This document shows positions 29,918 to 38,515 of a DNA stretch of 64,000 nucleotides, in pieces. The notes under the pieces are model-generated. The model was not told where the DNA came from. It worked only from the letters and a program-made list of their open reading frames with translations, and searched no databases. Each line of letters begins with the position of its first letter. Position 1 is the stretch's first letter. The stretch is from Gluconobacter wancherniae NBRC 103581 (GTDB lineage Bacteria > Pseudomonadota > Alphaproteobacteria > Acetobacterales > Acetobacteraceae): contig NZ_BJUZ01000003.1 of assembly GCF_007988885.1 (NCBI RefSeq), positions 62,001-126,000 on the forward strand, in the 5' to 3' direction. Made by a program: the position numbers and the translations under genes.

Positions 29918-30498
29918 TGACCACCGTTTCACGTGAAACAAAAGCGCGGCTGGAGTGCTTTGCCGAGGTGCTCGCGCAGTGGAACGCGAAAATCAATCTC
30001 GTCAGCCCACGAGACATGCGCTTCATCTGGCCTCGCCACATTGATGATAGCCTTCAGCTCGTGCCCATGATCCCTGAAGGCGCAACCATCACCGACCTCG
30101 GGTCGGGGGGTGGATTTCCGGGGCTTATTCTGGCGATCGCCACCAGTAACCCCGTGACGCTGATCGAGTCAGATCAGCGTAAATGTGCTTTCCTTCGCGA
30201 AGCAGCGCGGCTGTGCGAGGCAAACGTCACTGTCATTCCCAAACGCATTGAGGCTGCAACTCCCGAGCCCGCCGATATCATCACGGCCCGCGCTCTTGCC
30301 CCACTCGAAAAACTTCTCGGCTGGGCGCGCCCTTTGCTCAAGGAAGATGGATTTTGTCTATTTCTTAAAGGAATAAAGGCACAGTCCGAGTTGACCGACG
30401 CAAGTCGCGACTGGCACATGACCCATAGTATTATTCCCAGCCGCACCGACCCCGGCGGAGCCATCATTAAGGTCAGTGATTTTAAGCGTGTCGTCTAA
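29917..30498 (+). CDS. rsmG: 16S rRNA (guanine-527-N7) methyltransferase
   Basis: Methylates G527 of 16S rRNA using SAM. The 193 residues show the SAM-binding motif DLGSGGGFPGL, the LIESDQRKCAFLREAARL region and the helix LNLVSP-like segment (KINLVSPRD). The ATG at 29,917 overlaps the mnmG stop; an in-frame TTG three bases earlier is less likely. Its first codons (VSRET) are written by a parS site. Part of the mnmE-mnmG-rsmG-parA-parB cluster. Confidence 0.96.
   Translation: MTTVSRETKARLECFAEVLAQWNAKINLVSPRDMRFIWPRHIDDSLQLVPMIPEGATITDLGSGGGFPGLILAIATSNPVTLIESDQRKCAFLREAARLCEANVTVIPKRIEAATPEPADIITARALAPLEKLLGWARPLLKEDGFCLFLKGIKAQSELTDASRDWHMTHSIIPSRTDPGGAIIKVSDFKRVV
29925..29940. promoter_or_regulatory. 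parS centromere site 3 (start of rsmG)
   Basis: CGTTTCACGTGAAACA matches the parS palindrome at 15 of 16 positions and lies in the first codons of rsmG, about 0.5 kb upstream of parA. Confidence 0.9.
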
Positions 30499-31291
30499 TT
30501 CAGAATCCCCCATCACCCGGATCGTCGCAGTCACAAACCAGAAGGGTGGCGTCGGTAAAACGACGACGACCATCAATCTGGCTGCGTCTCTCGCACGTCG
30601 GAACAAGCGTGTGCTGCTCGTTGATCTCGACCCACAGGGCAATGCCTCCACTGGTCTGGGCATCGAATATGACCAGCGCAACGTGGGTACATACGCAGCC
30701 CTGATGCAGGAAGCCGCACCGGCAGACCTTCCCCAGGAAACGCAGTTCGAAAATCTCTCCATTATCACAGCGAATAACGAGCTTGCGGGTGCGGAGATCG
30801 AAATGATCGCGGACGAGCGCCGCGAATATCGTCTTCGGGATGCGCTACGGGCGCTGGAAGGTCAGTACGATATAATCCTGATCGACTGCCCACCCAGCCT
30901 CGGCCTGCTGACGCTGAACGCCCTCGTCGCCTCCGACAGTGTCCTGGTTCCACTCCAGTGCGAGTTCTTTGCACTTGAAGGCATAAGCCAGCTTGTGCGG
31001 ACCATCGACCGCGTGCGACGCGCTTTCAACGCTGATCTGCATCTCGAAGGCATTATCCTTACGATGTATGATCGCCGCAACAATCTCTCGGAACTCGTAG
31101 CCCAGGATGCCAGAGGCTTCTTTGGGGAGCAGGTCTTCGAAACCATCATTCCCAGAAACATCCGCATCTCGGAAGCCCAGAGCCACGGCACGCCCGTGCT
31201 CGACTACGATGCGCGTTCCACGGGAGCCGCAGCATATCTTGCGCTGGCTGACGAACTGCTGACAAAAACGGGTAACGGGAAGAAGGCATAG
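30476..31291 (+). CDS. parA: Chromosome partitioning ATPase ParA
   Basis: Walker-type ATPase that drives separation of ParB-parS complexes. The deviant Walker A motif is NQKGGVGKTTTTINLA, and switch regions appear as DLDPQGNASTGLG and DCPPSLGLLT. The product has 271 residues from GTG 30,476, which overlaps the rsmG stop; GTG 30,488 is an alternative and neither has a well-spaced ribosome site. parB follows after five bases. Confidence 0.96.
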   Translation: MILSVSSNSESPITRIVAVTNQKGGVGKTTTTINLAASLARRNKRVLLVDLDPQGNASTGLGIEYDQRNVGTYAALMQEAAPADLPQETQFENLSIITANNELAGAEIEMIADERREYRLRDALRALEGQYDIILIDCPPSLGLLTLNALVASDSVLVPLQCEFFALEGISQLVRTIDRVRRAFNADLHLEGIILTMYDRRNNLSELVAQDARGFFGEQVFETIIPRNIRISEAQSHGTPVLDYDARSTGAAAYLALADELLTKTGNGKKA

Positions 31292-31296
31292 CCGCA

Positions 31297-32169
31297 ATGG
31301 CCAAGAAGGACATTTCTCCGCGTCTGGGCCGCGGCCTCGCCGCCCTGCTTGGAGATCAGGCGACGCATCTCGCGCGCACCACACGCGGGACAGGTCAGGT
31401 GCCACAACCTGCAACTCTCTCCATCGACGTCATGGAGCCCAGTCCGTTCCAACCACGTCAGGACATGGACCCCGAACGTCTGGCAGAACTCGCCGATTCC
31501 ATTCGTTCACGCGGCGTGCTGCAACCCATTCTGGTACGGCCAGATCCACAAAATCCCGAGCGTTATCAGATCATTGCAGGTGAGCGCCGTTGGCGTGCGT
31601 CTCAGCTTGCGGGCCTGCATAGCGTGCCCGTTCACGTCCGTGCGCTTGATGATACTGACGCAATGGCAGCTGCACTGGTCGAAAACCTCCAGCGCGCAGA
31701 CCTCAACCCGATCGAAGAGGCCGAAGGGCTTCAACGCCTTGTCACGGACTACACACTGACACAGGAAGAGCTTGCAGGCGCAGTCGGCAAGTCCCGCCCC
31801 CACATCACCAACACGATGCGGCTCCTCAATCTGCCCGCAGAGGTGCGTCAGCATGTCCGTAAAGGTGAACTGAGCGCAGGCCATGCCCGTGCGTTGCTTG
31901 CCTATCCTGATCCGGTTGCGGGTGCAAAAATCGTTCTGGAAAAGGGATTGAACGTCCGCCAGACGGAAGCCCTTGCAGCTGGAAAGGAAAAGAAAATTCT
32001 TCCAGCAACACGCAAGCAGGACCCGGAAATCGCACAGCTGGAGCGCGATCTTGCAACCCGTCTGGGGTTAAAAATTCAGATCTCTTTCGATGGAAAAGGG
32101 GGCTCACTGAAGATCGACTACCGCTCTCTGGAACAGTTCGAGAGCATCCTGCGCCTTCTAAAATCATAA
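31297..32169 (+). CDS. parB: Chromosome partitioning protein ParB
   Basis: CTP-dependent DNA clamp that loads at parS. The 290-residue protein has the N-terminal ParB/Srx nuclease-like domain with GERRWRA (CTP-binding region). The helix-turn-helix follows (TQEELAGAVGKSRPHITNTM, then LRLLNLP-like RLLNLP), with a C-terminal dimerisation segment. It ends the partition operon. The three parS sites in this window are its likely targets. Confidence 0.96.
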   Translation: MAKKDISPRLGRGLAALLGDQATHLARTTRGTGQVPQPATLSIDVMEPSPFQPRQDMDPERLAELADSIRSRGVLQPILVRPDPQNPERYQIIAGERRWRASQLAGLHSVPVHVRALDDTDAMAAALVENLQRADLNPIEEAEGLQRLVTDYTLTQEELAGAVGKSRPHITNTMRLLNLPAEVRQHVRKGELSAGHARALLAYPDPVAGAKIVLEKGLNVRQTEALAAGKEKKILPATRKQDPEIAQLERDLATRLGLKIQISFDGKGGSLKIDYRSLEQFESILRLLKS

Positions 32170-32275
32170 TAATACATTGATAATACTGGGTATTTTCATT
32201 TTCCTGAGAAAAATATCGTCCGGATTTGAAAATACCCCTTGCCAGCGTCGGCAACCCATTGCTAAAAGGCGCTCC

Positions 32276-32383
<108 letters not shown>

Positions 32384-32678
32384 CTTTTTCCCTGATTTTA
32401 TGAACGTTGAAATTCCTGATAAGCCTGCTCATTCACTTGAGCAAAATGCTGTATCTACGAGAATTTTCGACATATGAAAATTGATTGTGTTGCGACAGGC
32501 GACACCTGATGCGATCGAGCCATTACAGCCGGAACTTAAAAACATATCCGGTATCTGATACTGCGCTCCAATCATGAAATATCGCCCCCGATATTCGACG
32601 TTTCGAGCCTTCTCGAAGCCTTATCAAAAAAATGAATTGCTGATATCAAGCCAATAAATATTCAGCTTCCTCGCCATA
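32384..32678. other. Gene-less gap after tRNA-Lys
   Basis: About 295 bases that turn AT-rich toward the right. Beyond a short T run next to the tRNA, no gene, repeat of the tRNA 3' end or other signal was seen. It marks the boundary between the core partition cluster and the accessory surface genes. Confidence 0.5.
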
Positions 32679-34175
32679 ATGAGTGAAAAAATGATCTCAA
32701 CAGAAAAATATAAATCACATCATCCTTGGATTTATGTTTTTGCCATTAGTATCATTTTTTCATTTCCGTTATTTTTGGCAAACTCTTATTACATGGATGA
32801 CAATGCGCGAGCTTTATATGGATATGCTTGGAGCCATAGCGGAAGAATTTTCTCAACAGTTCTAATGAACCTGCTCGACCTGAATATCAGAAATGTTTCC
32901 GATATTTCGCCACTTGGGCAGATACTTGGCCTATTGGCACTGTCATATTCAGCACTTTTCCTGACCAGACGCATAACCCGCCTAGAAGCTCCAGATCCGG
33001 TCTCGCTTTATCTATGCGGGCTTCCTCTGGCAGTCCAACCTTTCTTTCTCGAAAACCTCTCCTATAAATTCGATGCTTTACCCATGCTCCTTGGCCAGAG
33101 CTGTGCCGTCATGGCCGCAAGTCTTTTATGGGATGGCGCGCTGCTTCGAAAACTCGCTCTAGGCGTATTTTTTCTGTTCAGTGTTCTGTGTTTCTACCAA
33201 CCTTGCCTAAACACGTTCCTGGCGCTCTGCGTGGTGGTCTTTGTAGCAGACTGTGCTCGCAACGATCTTCGCACAGCCTGGCGTACACTCAGTCTGGAGG
33301 CCTGTGCGTTCATCATTGCAGGCATCGCCTACCACTTCATTGTTGCGAAGCACTTCGTGCACGGAAGCTATGAAGGTGGCCACGCGGTCATGAGAGATAT
33401 GCAAACACTTTCTCTGAGCAGCCTGATGGACAGTATTAGCGGCGGCACAGCTCTGCTGAACAGTCTTTTACATGCAGGCGCCAAGCCCCTGCTCTGCGCT
33501 TTTTATGCCTTGGGGAGTGTTTATGCCGTCAGAAAGGGTCTGGCCTGTATTCGGCAGAAGACATCCCTATCCATAGCCGCCGGACTGTTAGCTGCCCTGT
33601 CTCCAGTGATCCTGCTTCTTTTGCTGGCAGGGATCATGCTGCTCTTACAAAATCCAGTTTACGAGCCGCGGACTTTCACCGCCTTTTCCGCCTGCGTCAT
33701 CTTCGCGAACCTACCTTTCATTTTCATGAAAGATCACAAGATTCGCCTCGTTGCGTTCCTGCCAATGCTCTATTTTTTCGTCATTTCCTACAGCTATGGA
33801 AATGCGTTGGCTGAAAAGAGCCGTTTTGAGAACGCTGGAATTACGCATCTTACGGAAATTCTGAACGATGCAGGCTTCAAAACCGGTGATGACCTGTTCA
33901 TTTATGGAAACGAGCGCGAGGCTCCTGTTGTCCGCAATGCGATTACCATTTTCCCGATACTTGCAAAGCTCCTTCCCCGGCAGGGCCTGCATGACAATGA
34001 TATTTTTGGATATGTCATGCTCCGCAAAAACGGCGCCGACAGCCGAGAACATTCATCCGCAGAATGGAATACGGCTCGGAAACTTCTTCAAAATACCAAT
34101 ATCGTGCGGAACACGCCGGACTTCACGCTTTATCGCACCGGCCGCATCTATTGCCTGACATTGCAGGGAAGTTGA
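32679..34175 (+). CDS. GtrII-like membrane glucosyltransferase
   Basis: 498-residue integral membrane protein of the Glucos_trans_II type, which includes the serotype-converting glucosyltransferases of O-antigen. An N-terminal membrane helix leads to the periplasmic motif SYYMDDNARALYGY with its acidic pair. The family hallmark QPFFLENLSYKFDALPM follows, with many membrane helices (for example LALGVFFLFSVLCFYQPCL) and a soluble C-terminal tail. It probably decorates LPS or capsule with glucose from a lipid carrier. No gtrA or gtrB partners are adjacent. The first 300 bases are AT-rich, which suggests acquisition. Confidence 0.8.
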   Translation: MSEKMISTEKYKSHHPWIYVFAISIIFSFPLFLANSYYMDDNARALYGYAWSHSGRIFSTVLMNLLDLNIRNVSDISPLGQILGLLALSYSALFLTRRITRLEAPDPVSLYLCGLPLAVQPFFLENLSYKFDALPMLLGQSCAVMAASLLWDGALLRKLALGVFFLFSVLCFYQPCLNTFLALCVVVFVADCARNDLRTAWRTLSLEACAFIIAGIAYHFIVAKHFVHGSYEGGHAVMRDMQTLSLSSLMDSISGGTALLNSLLHAGAKPLLCAFYALGSVYAVRKGLACIRQKTSLSIAAGLLAALSPVILLLLLAGIMLLLQNPVYEPRTFTAFSACVIFANLPFIFMKDHKIRLVAFLPMLYFFVISYSYGNALAEKSRFENAGITHLTEILNDAGFKTGDDLFIYGNEREAPVVRNAITIFPILAKLLPRQGLHDNDIFGYVMLRKNGADSREHSSAEWNTARKLLQNTNIVRNTPDFTLYRTGRIYCLTLQGS

Positions 34176-34203
34176 GGGGCCCCTCCCCTCCTCTGCATGA
34201 ACC

Positions 34204-36255
34204 TCACATCGCTGTCTGGCGGTTCATCGTCTTGCGCAACGGATAGAGCTTCACATTCTGTACTGTAGCGCCCGCGTTCGTAGCCTGCAGGCTTAAGGTA
34301 TCAAGTGGGTTGGCCGGGAATACGAGTGCTGTTCCTACGGACATCCCGTCATTGGCAAAGATTTCCAGTGCGCAGGCGTCCAGCACAATGCGCAGAGAGA
34401 AACGACGGTTGTCTGCCGTAAGCGGCGTTGAGAACCGCTCCGTAAAGAAAGGTTGGGAAAAACCATTTAGGTCGCCCCGATCCAACCAAAGCTGGCTGGA
34501 AAAAGCATCAAACCCGATTGTCAGCGTCTCGCCCTGACTGTTGGAAAACGCCACGATAAATCGTCCCGCCCGACCCTGCACGCCGTCTGGCTGCGCGTTT
34601 GGACGTTCGTCAACCGTTACAGTCAGCGAAAATTCGATGGCTGTCGCAGGTGGAATGGCAACCTGAGCACCGCTTTGCGCCGCAATACGTCCAACCGGAA
34701 ACGGAATTTCCGGCCCCCGCAAAGCCTCCAAACCTCTGGGGCGCTGAACCAGCCTCAACCACCCTGCCTCGTCATGCCTCAGGCTGATATCACGCGGCAC
34801 AGTCATCAGACCGCGCCAGCTCCTGTTGGGGACTTCTTCGCAGTACTGCCAGTTTCCGAACCACGCGAAATAAGTCGCTGCACCATTGGGCATGTCATTA
34901 TAGACCTGCATGGCATAGCTGTCTTTTGCGAAGTCCGTCAGACCAATAACGGTGTCTTCGGGCTGAAAGCGCTCACCATCAAAATCGCCAACAAAATACT
35001 GGGTTATGCTGCCGCCCTGGGGTCCACCAGGGTTCACCGATACAAACAAAACCCATCGCGTCCCGTTAGTACGATCCTCGACTTTGAGTTCGATCAGGTT
35101 CGGACACTCATAATCCACGCCAAACAAGCCGGCCGGCCCGAAATCACTCAGATGCATCCAGTGCATAAGATCGATCGAGCCATAAAACGCCACTTTGTGT
35201 TCACGGGCCTTGACCACAACCATGACCCATTTCTGACTCTGCTCATGCCAGAACACTTTTGGGTCACGGAAGGAATTTCGACCGATATCCAAAATGGGGT
35301 TATGGGCGTAATCCATAAAATGCTGGCCACCATCAGGGCTCCAGGCAATATACTGTGTCTGCTTTTGCGGGGTAGCGCGTGTATATATGGCTACCAGCCC
35401 ACCAGGGATTGGCGGCGCAGCAGGTTTAACGGGCGCTGGAGGGACACTCTCAGACGCCTGAATATCTACTTTTTCCAAAGCTGACGAATTCGGCTCACCC
35501 AATACCGGCAAGGAATCAGGGCTCGGTGGCGCTAGCGGGGAGCGGTTTACAGGCTGTCCCGTACTCTGCATGGAGGTGGGGCCCGGCGCCTGATCTTTTG
35601 GAGGAGCGTCGGGTGCATCCAAACGTAACATCGGGGAGAGCGCGTCAACAGCGGCCTGGGTGGCACTGGGCGCAGACGATACTGCAGGCACATCTGCGGA
35701 AGGAAGAGATGTTTCCCCGGATCGTACTGCCGCCGCAGCTGTGCTGGGACGTTGCGGGAACAGCCCGGAGACGTTCTCGCGGTCCATCACCACACATCCA
35801 CTATACGCCTCTCCCGCTGCCGTCTGATCAATGGCGATCGGCTGATCCTGCCAGCTATAAAGGTCTGTGCTGATAGCGTGCCCCCAATGCACACGACCGG
35901 CATAAGGCGCGGTGGGATCATACTGATAATACAGATGAAAATACTGCCCATCGAAAATCAGACCGTTCGGGTCGTTCATGAATCCCGCAACGGGAGAGAA
36001 ATGGATGCTTGGGCGATAGAAATAATCGCTCTGCGTTTTGATGACAGGTCGCATATTCGCGCCAGGCTGATTGGCAGGCTCGGCATGCGAATTATTCGGC
36101 TGGTTACGCTTCTCGTTCGACGCAGGACCGGAGGGAGCCCCGGGTGCAACATCGGCCCTTGCTGTGCGGGCAGTGCCCACAAACGTACCCGCAGCAAGAA
36201 GGGAGGTCAGGGCCCTGCGGCGACCAAGGGAGAGCCTGTCTTCACGATCCGTCAT
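34204..36255 (-). CDS. GH32 levanase/fructan hydrolase, secreted
   Basis: Glycoside hydrolase family 32 enzyme cleaving beta-fructosides such as levan, inulin or sucrose. A Tat-like signal (GRRRALTSLLAAG, cut near residue 34) suggests export. Catalytic motifs are present: FMNDPNG (nucleophile Asp95), FRDP (Asp331 region) and YECPN (acid/base Glu383). A C-terminal beta-sandwich follows (SQLWLDRGDLNGFSQPFF). Residues of about 168-284 form a Pro/Ala/Ser-rich insertion between the first propeller blades, absent from standard GH32 enzymes. ATG 36,255 was chosen because it places the twin-arginine motif correctly. Exo or endo action is undecided. Confidence 0.9.
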   Translation of the reverse strand: MTDREDRLSLGRRRALTSLLAAGTFVGTARTARADVAPGAPSGPASNEKRNQPNNSHAEPANQPGANMRPVIKTQSDYFYRPSIHFSPVAGFMNDPNGLIFDGQYFHLYYQYDPTAPYAGRVHWGHAISTDLYSWQDQPIAIDQTAAGEAYSGCVVMDRENVSGLFPQRPSTAAAAVRSGETSLPSADVPAVSSAPSATQAAVDALSPMLRLDAPDAPPKDQAPGPTSMQSTGQPVNRSPLAPPSPDSLPVLGEPNSSALEKVDIQASESVPPAPVKPAAPPIPGGLVAIYTRATPQKQTQYIAWSPDGGQHFMDYAHNPILDIGRNSFRDPKVFWHEQSQKWVMVVVKAREHKVAFYGSIDLMHWMHLSDFGPAGLFGVDYECPNLIELKVEDRTNGTRWVLFVSVNPGGPQGGSITQYFVGDFDGERFQPEDTVIGLTDFAKDSYAMQVYNDMPNGAATYFAWFGNWQYCEEVPNRSWRGLMTVPRDISLRHDEAGWLRLVQRPRGLEALRGPEIPFPVGRIAAQSGAQVAIPPATAIEFSLTVTVDERPNAQPDGVQGRAGRFIVAFSNSQGETLTIGFDAFSSQLWLDRGDLNGFSQPFFTERFSTPLTADNRRFSLRIVLDACALEIFANDGMSVGTALVFPANPLDTLSLQATNAGATVQNVKLYPLRKTMNRQTAM

Positions 36256-36367
36256 GATGGCAGGATATACACACCTGACCCTCTTCGTAACCGCCGCAGA
36301 CATTTTATGGCGTTACAAAGACTGGCAGCCGTTGCCAGATCCTTGCGTCTGCGAACATACATATCGC

Positions 36368-37339
36368 ATGAAACGCGTCGATCCTTTTTTGCTTTCCCTG
36401 ATCTGTGCCATCGCAATGGCCTCTTTCCTGCCCTGCACAGGGCAGATGCGACACCTGCTTGAAGGCCTGACGACCACTCTCATCACCTTGATGTTCTTCT
36501 TTCAGGGCGCGAAACTGGAACGTCATGCGATCATCGACAGCGTGAAGGACTGGCGCCTGCAAGGCAGTGTCCTGCTCTCGACATTCGCCCTCTTTCCTCT
36601 TCTTGGGCTGGGGCTTCATGCCCTGTTCCGTACGCTCATTCCTGGCGCGCTGATTGGTGAGGAACTGTGGTCCGGGATCCTGTTTCTCTGCTGCCTTCCT
36701 TCAACCGTACAGTCCTCAATTGCCCTGACATCCATTGCCCGCGGCAACGTCCCTGCGTCCATCTGCGCTGCAACCGTATCGAATATCGCCGGTATCGTTC
36801 TGACGCCCCTTCTGACTGGTATGGTGCTCGGTCATGTGGGCGCCGGGCACTCCCCTCTGGAATCCGTGCTGGATGTTGGAAAAGAGCTGCTGCTGCCCTT
36901 TGCTTTGGGTCAGGCACTCCAGACCTGGATTGGCCCGATCGTACGCAAGCACAAGGTTCTGATCTCATTCACAGATCGTGGGTCCATCGTGCTGGTCGTA
37001 TACACAGCTTTCAGTTCAGCCGTGGTCGAAGGTATCTGGCACCGCGTTCCCGCCCTGCACCTACTGGATGTAGCACTGCTGGACAGCGCCATCCTCGGCC
37101 TTGTACTGGCGATGACATATGCGATGGGCCGTCTCATTGGGCAGCCAACCGAAAGTGATATTTCCCTTCAGTTCTGCGGCTCCAAAAAATCGCTGGCTTC
37201 AGGAATTCCCATGGCCAGCGTTATTTTTCCGGCTACATCCGTCGGCATTATTGTACTGCCCCTCATGATCTATCATCAGATACAGCTTTTCACATGCACT
37301 CTGCTTGCCAGACACTATGCGAAACGCTCACACCTGTAA
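36368..37339 (+). CDS. Bile acid:sodium symporter-family (SBF-like) transporter
   Basis: 323-residue membrane protein with about nine hydrophobic segments (LTTTLITLMFFFQGAKL, GSVLLSTFALFPLLGLGL and others). The features FFFQGAKL, GGSKKSLASG-like CGSKKSLASGIPMA and ILFLCCLPSTVQSS are typical of the SBF-like branch of the BASS superfamily. Substrate unknown; organic anions coupled to a cation are usual. ATG 36,368 starts at a normal N-terminus; the longer open frame overlaps the divergent GH32 gene. Confidence 0.85.
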   Translation: MKRVDPFLLSLICAIAMASFLPCTGQMRHLLEGLTTTLITLMFFFQGAKLERHAIIDSVKDWRLQGSVLLSTFALFPLLGLGLHALFRTLIPGALIGEELWSGILFLCCLPSTVQSSIALTSIARGNVPASICAATVSNIAGIVLTPLLTGMVLGHVGAGHSPLESVLDVGKELLLPFALGQALQTWIGPIVRKHKVLISFTDRGSIVLVVYTAFSSAVVEGIWHRVPALHLLDVALLDSAILGLVLAMTYAMGRLIGQPTESDISLQFCGSKKSLASGIPMASVIFPATSVGIIVLPLMIYHQIQLFTCTLLARHYAKRSHL

Positions 37340-37426
37340 TCACCAGAAAATTTTACGCCATTTTCAGGTCCGATCTTCAAATAATAAAAATATACAGACA
37401 GGAAAGGTATACAAATACTCATTCAA

Positions 37427-37440
37427 GTCACATTTGTGAC
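37427..37440. promoter_or_regulatory. Palindrome upstream of the sulfotransferase gene
   Basis: GTCACATTTGTGAC is a 6-bp perfect inverted repeat with a 2-base centre, in an AT-rich gap 82 bases before the start codon. It could be an operator for a dimeric regulator. No known consensus matched with confidence. Confidence 0.3.
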
Positions 37441-37522
37441 GATCCGTTACATATGTTTTTTTGACCTGAGAGCCATATCTTTCCAGTATTTCCTGAGGAA
37501 CAGTGGGAAAGACGGTCGGATC

Positions 37523-38296
37523 ATGAGCATTTACAGCAGGACAACGCCCAATGCGCGCGCTCTGTTCCCAAATGCCCCCCCTGCCCCACTCCCTGAGACT
37601 GAAAGCGCTGGTCGCAGAGCTATCCAGTCAGTTTTCAAGGTCAAACAGTTCAATGACATCCACGAACGCGCCGCTGACCTGAAGTTGAGGCTCCCTGCTG
37701 GCGGCAAGCGCGCTCAACGCATTGAGCGTATCCGCCAGGCAGGCGTTCTGTTTGTGCACGTTCCGAAAAATGCTGGGACATCTATTTGTAACCAGCTGTA
37801 TGGAGGAATCATGATGCATGAGAGCGCGCGCTATTATCGTCATGTCGCTCCTGAGCTATTCCGGAGTGTGCCAAGCTTCGCTATCTGGCGTCATCCTGTG
37901 GAGCGTTTTGTCTCCGCATATGCATTCGCCCGTCGCGGCGGGACATCCCGGGTGAGCATTCACCCGTCCGTCCGCGACACCTATTCGGCATTCTCGTGTC
38001 TGGACGATGCAATAACCCACGTCGAAAATACACGTTCACCCTATGATCTGGATCACGTGTTCCGCCCACAGAGCTGGTATGTCTGCGATCGTAATAATAA
38101 CCTCATCGTAGACCAGCTTTTCAGCATGGATATGCTATCCCACCTTCAGCAACACGTCCCTGCCTTGCAGAATCACCCGATTTCACATCTCAACGAGAAC
38201 AAAAATAGCGTCCAAGCCACGGAAAAACAGGCAGCCAGAATCCTGAACATTTATGCCCAGGATAAAAAATTGGCCCAGCACCTGTTCCAAATATGA
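37523..38296 (+). CDS. Sulfotransferase-family protein
   Basis: 257 residues with both PAPS-binding elements of sulfotransferases: the 5'-phosphosulfate loop FVHVPKNAGTSI (about residues 75-86) and the 3'-phosphate motif WRHPVERFVSAY. This resembles the Golgi-type and bacterial carbohydrate sulfotransferases. The likely acceptor is a surface glycan, given the neighbouring glycosyltransferases, but this is inference. No PAPS-synthesis genes are near. ATG 37,523 was chosen because the upstream extension is AT-rich and unlike the family. Confidence 0.75.
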   Translation: MSIYSRTTPNARALFPNAPPAPLPETESAGRRAIQSVFKVKQFNDIHERAADLKLRLPAGGKRAQRIERIRQAGVLFVHVPKNAGTSICNQLYGGIMMHESARYYRHVAPELFRSVPSFAIWRHPVERFVSAYAFARRGGTSRVSIHPSVRDTYSAFSCLDDAITHVENTRSPYDLDHVFRPQSWYVCDRNNNLIVDQLFSMDMLSHLQQHVPALQNHPISHLNENKNSVQATEKQAARILNIYAQDKKLAQHLFQI

Positions 38297-38515
38297 ATTT
38301 GTATCATTGAGAAATATATTTTCTGACCTGAAAATGTCATAAAAAATCGCTATTCCGCAGTTTTCTGAGCGAAATCCGGGGGTTTTGTGGCGCAAAAGCC
38401 ATAACCCTCCCGTATCATAATATGTCAGTCTGATCTTGATTGAACACGATCTGCAGTCGTGATTTTTCTCCCCCTCGGTTACCTTCAATTTTGGCCGAGA
38501 AAGATCTCAAACACG

